Origin: an uncultured Flavobacteriales bacterium
GTDB lineage: Bacteria > Bacteroidota > Bacteroidia > Flavobacteriales > BACL11
Assembly: GCA_950069165.1 (NCBI GenBank)
Contig: CATMIT010000094.1
Coordinates: forward strand, 1-5,062
Reading direction: 5' to 3'
Length of the DNA: 5,062 nt
The notes under the pieces were generated by a model. It worked only from the letters and a program-made list of their open reading frames with translations. It had not been told where the DNA came from and searched no databases. This document shows positions 1 to 5,062 of the stretch, piece after piece; positions within the stretch are counted from its first letter, which is position 1; every line of letters starts with the position of its first letter. The translations under genes and the position numbers were made by a program.

Positions 1-3000
1 TGGAATACTTTAAGCCCAATTGCAAATCTGTTCCAATAGGAATATCAAAATCTAAATTCAAAGTTTGCTTCCCAACTAGTACTGTAAAAGTAGTATCATC
101 CAAAACAGCCCCATTATTATCTCTCAACTCAAAGGTAATGGTATTGGCAATATCAGCATATACATCAGCCGACACTAAATTACACTCTGAGAAACAATCA
201 AATATCATATATCTTAAGCCATAATAAAAAGCCCCTCCTCCAATATTGGTATCTAGCGGCCCTCCAAAAACTGGCGGGGAACCTTCCGTTAAATAATAAT
301 TAGTGGCAGTATTCAGCATTGGGGTGTTAAATACATTTCCTGTAAAAATAGAATTTCCAGAAATGGTATCGTTAAACCAATTAATTTGCCCTGTAGAAAA
401 ACTTATCAAACTGAAAGAACTTGAATCGGCACAAATAGTATCGTTATTGGCAAAAGGTGCAGGATTGTAAGCCACCGTAATATATGCGTTTTGAATTACC
501 GTATCCGTTCCAAGTGCATTGGAAACAATCAAACTCACCGTATATGTTCCTTGACTTTGATAAGTATGAGTAGGATGCTGTTGTGTTGAAGTGGTTCCAT
601 CACCAAAATCCCAAAGCCAAGAATTTGGCATATTCAAACTTTGATCTGTAAAACTAATAATGCCAGAACAACTATTGGTGCTACTTGCCATTATTATTGC
701 AAAAGGTGGTGCCACACATCCACTATTTGTGGGTTGCTCATTTATTGCAACTGCTCTTCTCCCCTTTTTAGTTGGGCTAATATAGGCACGAATACTAAAC
801 CAGCTATCAGTAAGACCAACTGTTGTATTATGGTAAAATGCAGAAATCCCAGTAGAAGAAGTGATGGAATCCATATATTTTTGACCAAGCATGGATATTT
901 CATACCCACTTGCTCCTGTTACTGGGCTCCAGTAAAAGTAAATAGAATCAGGGCAAGTCCAATCCACCACAAAGTTATGAGGGATATTAAGTATGGTAAA
1001 ATTAGCATCCGATTGATCACTTTGTCCTCCTCTGCTTACTCGCATTAATGCATATCCAGTAAAATTGTTTGGAACTGTCCAGTTATAATAACGAATAGAA
1101 GAATTCACATTAGAGGAAATAGTAGTCCAGTTAGTTCCATTATTGATGGAATATTCCAAAGTAAAGGCACTAGTATTTCCAAAAGCATCCCAACGAATCA
1201 TTTCATTTTCTCCTGGTACCAATCCTTCCCCGCCATTGGGGTAAGTAAGCGTTACTGCCTCTGATATAATATCATAAACTACATAATAAGTTTGCGGACC
1301 ATAAGGAACGGAAGTTCCTGTAACCGAAAGAGAATAATTCCCATCCATAGGATTATCTAGAGTTACTTGCTCCATATTGTTTCTGTCATCTACCCCTCTT
1401 GTTGCGGGCTGATTCAAAATGGTTGCATTAGCAGTATGGTCTAACACCCAAGGTAGATAATTGGTTCCGTTTGGAGTAGTCAATTCGATATCCAAGTTAT
1501 TGATAAGGGCAATACTTGCACTAACACTTGCTTCTTTATCGTGCCAATAAACCATTACTTTTAGCTGCTCAGTTCCAGTAGGGATAGTAATATTATGGGT
1601 ATTATTTCCCAAATGCGAGATACTATCTTCATTATAACTTTGAGTTTCCAAAATTTGAACAGCACGCAAAGCATTTACCTCTCCCCAACCGTATTTAAAA
1701 TCAGGACCAGAATTACCCAAATCATCAGCAGAATTTAGTAAAATTCCTTTCATTAATCCTGAAGGTGGATTCACTCCTGCATTTAGTTCTTTGTATGCTT
1801 GGTATAACTGCCCCATCACCCCGGCAATTCCAGGGCAAGCCATGGATGTTCCAGTATAAGTATCATAATCATTAGTGGAAACAGTGGAATAAACAGAAGT
1901 TCCTTTTGCTCCAATATCTGGTTTTATTCTGCCATCATGGGCAGGGCCTCTGCTAGATGAAGTAGCCAATCCACTTGAAGAATTTAGATTTGCAGTTGCG
2001 ATTACATTTTTAGCTTGTTTGTGCCCTCCGGTTACATTTCCCCAATTACTTCCTGCTCCATAACTACAATCGCTTGTGCCATTATTTCCGGCAGAGAAAA
2101 TATGAATTAAAGAAGGGTATTGTCTTACTTGCTCGTCCAAATCTCTTGCTAATGTGGTATAGCCAGCATTACATCCGTTAGAGTAAGATTTTGAAGTAAT
2201 AATGACATCATTATTTTGGTAAATTCCAGGAACACTATAATAATTGTTATTGGAGGAAGAATACACATACAAAAAGGCAGCATCTGCCATTCCTCTGCCA
2301 TAAGGATCCAGATTACCTGCTCCCATAATAGTTCCGGCTACATGGTCGCCATGGCTTCCACTACTGCTACTCACAGCACTTTGGTCTAATCTCCCTTGGT
2401 AATCGATATGTGGGCCTATTTCTCCATCATCTTGCATCATGATATTGATACCTTCTCCATTGTAATGTCTTCCGCTAGTATATTCTGCATTGATAACATT
2501 GGAGCGGTGAAGCGTTCTTCCACTTTTATTTTCAGGATAAGATGGCGGGTCAATCGGTGCAATAAAATGCACAAAAGGATTGTTTGCTAATTTCTCTAAA
2601 TTTGAAATAGCGGTGCTAACAATAAAAACGTGAGCATAAGTATTAATTTCTTTTACATTAAAGCTATTGGCTTTTAATTGTTCAAATGCTAACGCAAGAT
2701 TTACATCTTTATAAAGTAAAACTTCCAGCATGGCATTGTCGCCATCTTTTGCCCAATCTGGAGTTTTTCCATTTTGCAGTTTTGGATGAATTTTTTGCTC
2801 TGACTTTACAGGAATTATAGCATTTACCCTAAAAGATTCTAACTTCTTTTTACTTATGTTTTTTGATATAGAAACCAAGAAAGTATTGTTTGGAATATAT
2901 TCCAAAAAGTGTATTCCTAATTTTTCTATTTTTTGTTTTTGCTTTGTGCTTGGCAAAACAGAAAATTGCATAAACCGATAATATTTGCCATCAAAAATAC

Positions 3001-3145
3001 TTGGAGAGTTGGTAGAGAAATCTTCTAAAATAAATTCATTATTAGGGATAAAACTACCAGATTTTAGTAAAATTTCAGGATTTGAATCTTGCGCAAAGCA
3101 AGTAGCGGAAATAATACAAATTGTAAGTATAGTTAGTGCTCTCAT
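1..3145 (-). CDS. Secreted subtilisin-family (S8) serine protease with KP-43-like jelly-roll, FN3-like, PKD and Ig-like modules; 3' end beyond window
   Basis: The frame is open from ATG at 3145-3143 to the left edge (1048 codons, no stop), so the C-terminus is missing. Residues 1-18 form a signal peptide ending CFA before Gln19. Residues 20 to about 225 look like a propeptide. The catalytic domain (about 225-500) shows Asp239 in GINIMMQDDG, His265 in HGDHVAG, oxyanion Asn354 in SAGNNG and Ser434 in GTSMACPG. All triad and oxyanion residues are present, so it should be active. Residues about 515-625 (LKVMVYW, then DDRNNMEQV at 586-594) resemble the calcium-binding jelly-roll of KP-43-type alkaline proteases. 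Next come a PNGGE module (from 636), an FN3-like module (about 724-810), a PKD domain (about 812-892, WDFGDG at 845-850), an Ig-like stretch with NWFND and a beta-rich region containing FDCFSEC (982-988). It is probably secreted or surface-attached and degrades extracellular protein. A type IX sorting domain beyond the edge is inferred, not seen. Confidence 0.95.
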   Translation of the reverse strand, partial: MRALTILTICIISATCFAQDSNPEILLKSGSFIPNNEFILEDFSTNSPSIFDGKYYRFMQFSVLPSTKQKQKIEKLGIHFLEYIPNNTFLVSISKNISKKKLESFRVNAIIPVKSEQKIHPKLQNGKTPDWAKDGDNAMLEVLLYKDVNLALAFEQLKANSFNVKEINTYAHVFIVSTAISNLEKLANNPFVHFIAPIDPPSYPENKSGRTLHRSNVINAEYTSGRHYNGEGINIMMQDDGEIGPHIDYQGRLDQSAVSSSSGSHGDHVAGTIMGAGNLDPYGRGMADAAFLYVYSSSNNNYYSVPGIYQNNDVIITSKSYSNGCNAGYTTLARDLDEQVRQYPSLIHIFSAGNNGTSDCSYGAGSNWGNVTGGHKQAKNVIATANLNSSSGLATSSSRGPAHDGRIKPDIGAKGTSVYSTVSTNDYDTYTGTSMACPGIAGVMGQLYQAYKELNAGVNPPSGLMKGILLNSADDLGNSGPDFKYGWGEVNALRAVQILETQSYNEDSISHLGNNTHNITIPTGTEQLKVMVYWHDKEASVSASIALINNLDIELTTPNGTNYLPWVLDHTANATILNQPATRGVDDRNNMEQVTLDNPMDGNYSLSVTGTSVPYGPQTYYVVYDIISEAVTLTYPNGGEGLVPGENEMIRWDAFGNTSAFTLEYSINNGTNWTTISSNVNSSIRYYNWTVPNNFTGYALMRVSRGGQSDQSDANFTILNIPHNFVVDWTCPDSIYFYWSPVTGASGYEISMLGQKYMDSITSSTGISAFYHNTTVGLTDSWFSIRAYISPTKKGRRAVAINEQPTNSGCVAPPFAIIMASSTNSCSGIISFTDQSLNMPNSWLWDFGDGTTSTQQHPTHTYQSQGTYTVSLIVSNALGTDTVIQNAYITVAYNPAPFANNDTICADSSSFSLISFSTGQINWFNDTISGNSIFTGNVFNTPMLNTATNYYLTEGSPPVFGGPLDTNIGGGAFYYGLRYMIFDCFSECNLVSADVYADIANTITFELRDNNGAVLDDTTFTVLVGKQTLNLDFDIPIGTDLQLGLKYS

Positions 3146-3229
3146 TATAAAAATATGTTTTCGCGAATTTACAATCGTTTTTCCTTTTTAAAGAAACAAT
3201 TCATTTAAAGTTAAAAAAATCTTATTTGC
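3146..3229 (-). other. Intergenic region upstream of the S8 protease
   Basis: This 84-bp AT-rich gap separates the stop of the TonB-like gene from the protease start on the same strand. It holds a possible promoter (listed separately) and a weak A/T-only hairpin around TTTCTTT/AAAGGAAA that lacks a following T-run, so no terminator is supported. No Shine-Dalgarno motif precedes the protease ATG, which is usual for Bacteroidota. A second, poorer -7 candidate (TAAATTCG, 3164-3171) would leave almost no leader. Confidence 0.6.
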
Positions 3230-3233
3230 TCAA
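3206..3233 (-). promoter_or_regulatory. Possible Bacteroidota-type promoter for the S8 protease
   Basis: On the minus strand, TTG (3233-3231) is followed by 17 nt and then TAACTTTA (3213-3206). This fits the phylum's pattern of TTG and TAnnTTTG separated by about 17-23 nt, except that the last base is A rather than G. It predicts a leader of roughly 50-55 nt before the ATG at 3145. The -33 TTG overlaps the last codons and stop of the TonB-like gene. AT-rich sequence yields such matches by chance, so this is tentative. Confidence 0.3.
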
Positions 3234-3586
3234 GAGCTTTTTGTATACGTATATTTTATTTGGATAGGTTTAGTTTTGGGCAGATTAAAATGTATAGCAA
3301 TCTTGAACTTGGTATTTATACGGACTCCTTTATTTATTTGGCCAGGGTATTTTAATAGTTTCACAATGCGTTTTGCTTCCTCATCACAGCCATAGCCAAT
3401 ACCATTTACTACCACAACAGAATGTACTTTTCCTTTATCGTTTACCTCATATTTTAGAAAAACCTTACCCTCTACTCTATGTAAAACTGCTTCTTGTGGG
3501 TAGCGCAAATTCTCTTTTACAAACTTTTTTAGCGCTTCATTCCCACCGGGATATTCTGCCTTTTTTACAAACTTTTTGTCTTTCAT
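3230..3586 (-). CDS. Stand-alone TonB C-terminal-domain protein, no membrane anchor
   Basis: The 118-residue product is almost wholly a TonB C-terminal domain. Family landmarks are YPGG (12-15), ALKKFVKENLRYP (18-30), VEGKVFLKYEVNDKGKV (38-54), VVNGIGYGCDEEA (59-71) and the final strand IAIHFNLP (96-103), followed by a basic tail. TonB normally carries an N-terminal transmembrane helix and a Pro-rich periplasmic linker, and uses this domain to contact TonB boxes of outer-membrane transporters. Here both are absent. An in-frame TAA (3592-3590) lies two codons before the ATG, so no longer start is possible. No signal peptide is visible, so the protein is predicted to be cytoplasmic and is unlikely to act as a classical energy transducer. 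Small proteins of this type are, from memory, common in Bacteroidota and often labelled TonB. Function is unknown. The protease gene lies 84 bp downstream on the same strand, with no obvious functional link. Confidence 0.85.
   Translation of the reverse strand: MKDKKFVKKAEYPGGNEALKKFVKENLRYPQEAVLHRVEGKVFLKYEVNDKGKVHSVVVVNGIGYGCDEEAKRIVKLLKYPGQINKGVRINTKFKIAIHFNLPKTKPIQIKYTYTKSS
3515..3577 (-). repeat. Two identical 15-bp direct repeats inside the TonB-like gene
   Basis: The plus-strand 15-mer TTTTACAAACTTTTT occurs at 3515-3529 and 3563-3577, exactly 48 nt (16 codons) apart and in the same reading frame. Both copies encode KKFVK (residues 4-8 and 20-24) with identical codons. The second copy lies in the conserved first helix of the TonB domain, while the first is in the short N-terminal tail. 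Lys-rich, AT-rich coding could produce this by chance. Confidence 0.6.
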
Positions 3587-3594
3587 AATTTATG

Positions 3595-3602
3595 TAAAAG
3601 TA
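3595..3602 (-). promoter_or_regulatory. Possible -7 element for the TonB-like gene
   Basis: TACTTTTA on the minus strand lies 8 nt upstream of the ATG at 3586. It matches TAnnTTTG except for the final base. No TTG lies at the right distance upstream. Support is weak, but the 46-bp divergent gap must hold the promoter of this gene unless it lies inside the LRR gene. Confidence 0.2.
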
Positions 3603-3620
3603 AGCAATTATATATTTTTT

Positions 3621-3628
3621 TAGTTTTG
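3621..3628 (+). promoter_or_regulatory. Consensus -7 element (TAGTTTTG) before the LRR gene
   Basis: TAGTTTTG is a full match to the Bacteroidota -7 consensus TAnnTTTG. It ends only 4 nt before the GTG start at 3633, so transcription from it would begin at or near the start codon and give a leaderless message. No TTG sits 17-23 nt upstream, so the -33 half is missing. Confidence 0.35.
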
Positions 3629-3632
3629 AAGG

Positions 3633-4091
3633 GTGAAAAAAATACTTTTTATTTTATTTTGCTTACCTTTTTTGGGTTTTGGGCAACAAAAGACCTTTAT
3701 ACATGATGATAATTATGAACAAGCACTTATTAATTTGGGTTATGATAATGTGTTGAATGATTCTGTTTTAACGGCAAATATTTATCCTGTTACAGTATTA
3801 AATGTTTCTGCACAAAACATTAGTGATTTTACAGGTATTGAGGATTTTATGAATATGGATGCTTTCAATTTAGGTGGAAATTTAATTATTTCCATTGACC
3901 TATCAAATAATATAAAATTAGATTCAATAATTGGAATACAAAATATGTCGCTAGACACAATAGATTTAAGCAACAACACATTACTTAGATATGTAAATCT
4001 TTGGGCTTTTGTTTCTTTGCAATCTATTAATCTTGATAATCATGATATATATTTACGGAACTCTTTTTTTATTATTACTTTTACATTATGA
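3633..4091 (+). CDS. Short, probably truncated secreted leucine-rich-repeat protein
   Basis: The GTG start is chosen because it gives a clean signal peptide, KKILFILFCLPFLGFG, cut before Gln18. The first in-frame ATG is much further in and would lose it. Residues 22-50 (FIHDDNYEQALINLGYDNVL onward) match the N-terminal cap typical of Bacteroidota secreted LRR proteins. Repeats follow with an exact 22-residue period: IDLSNN at 88-93 and 110-115, and INLDN at 132-136. Such proteins usually run to several hundred residues and end in a type IX sorting domain. This one stops at 152, and its last 16 or so residues (about 137-152) lose the repeat pattern. The stop shares ATGA with the exonuclease start. 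It is probably the remnant of a larger gene whose 3' part was deleted, and may be non-functional. A naturally short LRR protein cannot be excluded. The original would have been an exported surface or secreted binding protein. Confidence 0.75.
   Translation: MKKILFILFCLPFLGFGQQKTFIHDDNYEQALINLGYDNVLNDSVLTANIYPVTVLNVSAQNISDFTGIEDFMNMDAFNLGGNLIISIDLSNNIKLDSIIGIQNMSLDTIDLSNNTLLRYVNLWAFVSLQSINLDNHDIYLRNSFFIITFTL
4076..4083 (+). promoter_or_regulatory. Possible -7 element for the exonuclease gene
   Basis: TACTTTTA lies 4 nt upstream of the exonuclease ATG, inside the last codons of the LRR gene. It matches TAnnTTTG except for the last base, and no -33 TTG is properly spaced. The same string precedes the TonB-like gene. 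Its closeness to the ATG argues against it, so confidence is low. Confidence 0.15.
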
Positions 4092-4873
4092 ATTTAAAAT
4101 TAGAAAAACCAATTGTTTTCTTTGATTTGGAAACCACAGGTATACAAGTGGCTAAGGACAGAATTGTAGAAATTTCTATCCTAAAAGTATTCCCAAGTGG
4201 AAATAAAGAAAGTAAAACATGGCTTGTAAATCCTACTATCCCAATTCCAGCAGAAACCACTGCAATACACGGAATAACGGATGAAAAAATAGCCAATGAA
4301 CCTACATTTAAAGAGCTTGCAAAAGAAATTTCTGAATTAATTCACAACTGTGATTTAGCAGGATTTAATTCTAATAAATTTGATATTCCATTATTGGCTG
4401 AGGAATTTTTAAGAGCAGAAGTTGATTTTGATATGGAAAACCGTAAAGCAGTTGACATTCAAAATATCTTTCATAAACTGGAGCAAAGGACTTTAGTTGC
4501 AGCTTATAAATTTTATTGTGATAAAGATTTAACCAATGCGCACTCAGCTGAGGCGGATACCACTGCTACTTATGAAGTATTACTTTCCCAATTAGAAAAA
4601 TATGAGGAGCTAGAGAATGATGTGAATTTCCTTGCTGATTTTTCTCAAAGAGGAGGAAAATTTGCAGATATGGCAGGATTTGTAAGATTTAACGATAAAG
4701 GTGAAAAAGTCCTTAGTTTCGGAAAATATAGAGGAGTAACTTTGAAGCAAATATGGAATGAAAATCCTGGTTATTTTTCTTGGATTAACCAAGCAGATTT
4801 CCCTTTATATACCAAAAATGTGATGCGAAATTTTGCAGATGAAATGAAACTTAAAAAAAAGTTTAAGTCTTAA
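4088..4873 (+). CDS. DEDDh-family 3'-5' exonuclease with ExoX-like C-terminal domain
   Basis: The 261-residue protein has the full DEDDh active site. Asp13 and Glu15 lie in FFDLETTG (Exo I), Asp99 in GFNSNKFDIPLL (92-103, Exo II), and His152 with Asp157 in AHSAEAD (Exo III). IHGITDEKI (60-68) is also typical of the DNA polymerase III epsilon/DnaQ superfamily. These residues bind two metal ions for hydrolysis of nucleotides from 3' ends. Residues about 206-245 (FGKYRGVTLKQIW, then NPGYFSWI and DFPLYTK) form the small domain found at the end of exodeoxyribonuclease X-like proteins. The enzyme is cytoplasmic and probably acts in DNA repair or turnover rather than as the replicative proofreader, because it is a separate two-domain protein without polymerase. 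The start overlaps the LRR stop (ATGA). No Shine-Dalgarno motif is present. The FAH-family gene follows after 3 bp and is probably co-transcribed. Confidence 0.93.
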   Translation: MNLKLEKPIVFFDLETTGIQVAKDRIVEISILKVFPSGNKESKTWLVNPTIPIPAETTAIHGITDEKIANEPTFKELAKEISELIHNCDLAGFNSNKFDIPLLAEEFLRAEVDFDMENRKAVDIQNIFHKLEQRTLVAAYKFYCDKDLTNAHSAEADTTATYEVLLSQLEKYEELENDVNFLADFSQRGGKFADMAGFVRFNDKGEKVLSFGKYRGVTLKQIWNENPGYFSWINQADFPLYTKNVMRNFADEMKLKKKFKS

Positions 4874-4876
4874 TTG

Positions 4877-5062
4877 ATGAAGATTATCTGTATCGGTCGC
4901 AACTATGCAAATCATGCCAAGGAATTAGGAAATACTATTCCTACTGAACCTTTGTTTTTCTTAAAACCAGAAACTGCAATTCAGCCAAAAGGACATGCTT
5001 TTTTTATTCCTGATTTTTCAAATGAGATTCATTATGAAGTAGAATTAGTAATTAAAATTAAT
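4877..5062 (+). CDS. Fumarylacetoacetate hydrolase (FAH) family protein, 5' part only
   Basis: Sixty-two codons are visible from ATG at 4877, and the frame is open at the right edge. The N-terminus KIICIGRNYANHAKELG (2-18) is the RNYxxHxxE signature of the FAH superfamily. PLFFLKPETAI (25-35) is the conserved FxKP segment. IHYEVELV (51-58) supplies Glu54 and Glu56, which in this family bind the catalytic Mg ion. Length and N-terminus fit the short, single-domain class (FAHD1/YcgM type, about 200 residues), whose members act as acylpyruvate hydrolases, oxaloacetate decarboxylases or isomerases of aromatic degradation. The substrate cannot be told from this fragment. The 3-bp gap after the exonuclease stop suggests translational coupling in one operon. 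The third Asp/Glu metal ligand and the rest of the fold lie outside the window. Confidence 0.9.
   Translation, partial: MKIICIGRNYANHAKELGNTIPTEPLFFLKPETAIQPKGHAFFIPDFSNEIHYEVELVIKIN

Noticed and set aside
641..1048. Plus-strand open frame of 135 codons
   Set aside because: It lies antisense within the FN3-like and PKD part of the S8 protease, has a Cys/Thr/Ser-rich composition like no real family, and the minus frame carries clear domain motifs.
2396..2590. Plus-strand open frame of 64 codons
   Set aside because: It is antisense to the protease region around the catalytic Asp239 and shows no motif of its own.
3125..3145. Lipoprotein signal for the S8 protease
   Set aside because: Cys16 is preceded by Ser-Ala-Thr, and Thr at -1 does not fit a lipobox. 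The CFA-Gln site fits ordinary signal peptidase I.
2985..3191. Plus-strand open frame of 68 codons spanning the protease start
   Set aside because: It overlaps the signal peptide and propeptide coding sequence on the other strand, and no recognisable domain is seen.
3176..3200. Possible terminator hairpin between the TonB-like and protease genes
   Set aside because: The stem is nearly all A/T with a G-T pair and no T-run follows, so it is not a credible intrinsic terminator.
3373..3588. Plus-strand open frame of 71 codons
   Set aside because: It is the antisense shadow of the TonB-like gene, whose minus-strand frame carries all family landmarks.
3782..3979. Minus-strand open frame inside the LRR gene
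   Set aside because: The plus-strand frame has a signal peptide and 22-residue repeats; the antisense frame has none.
4081..4296. Minus-strand open frames at 4081-4296 and 4610-4792
   Set aside because: Both are antisense to the exonuclease, whose active-site motifs fix the coding strand.

Overview
The window looks like ordinary chromosomal sequence from a member of the Bacteroidota, probably close to the Flavobacteriales. The DNA is AT-rich and the genes lack Shine-Dalgarno sites. A TAnnTTTG-type -7 box is present. The secreted proteins follow the phylum's style: signal peptides cut just before a Gln, and PKD, Ig-like and LRR surface modules. The species cannot be named from this.

Layout: two genes lie on the minus strand and three on the plus strand, diverging from a 46-bp gap at 3587-3632. 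On the minus strand, positions 1-3145 hold the first 1048 codons of a large secreted subtilisin-family (S8) protease. It has a complete catalytic triad, a KP-43-like jelly-roll and then several adhesin-like modules. The gene runs off the left edge, where a type IX secretion sorting domain would be expected. Upstream of it on the same strand (3230-3586) is a 118-residue stand-alone TonB C-terminal domain with no membrane anchor. On the plus strand, 3633-4091 encodes a short secreted leucine-rich-repeat protein that appears cut off after a few repeats. Its stop overlaps the start of a DEDDh 3'-5' exonuclease with an ExoX-like C-terminal domain (4088-4873). A fumarylacetoacetate hydrolase (FAH) family gene follows after 3 bp and runs off the right edge.

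The exonuclease and FAH genes are probably co-transcribed housekeeping genes. The protease and LRR protein are export-bound surface or secreted proteins. The TonB-like protein has no obvious partner here. Coding density is high, and the only non-coding stretches are 3146-3229, 3587-3632 and 4874-4876. I saw no RNA gene, CRISPR array, insertion sequence or prophage element. I found no convincing new multi-gene system. The points most worth a second look are the anchorless TonB domain, the truncated LRR gene abutting the exonuclease, and the possibly leaderless GTG start.
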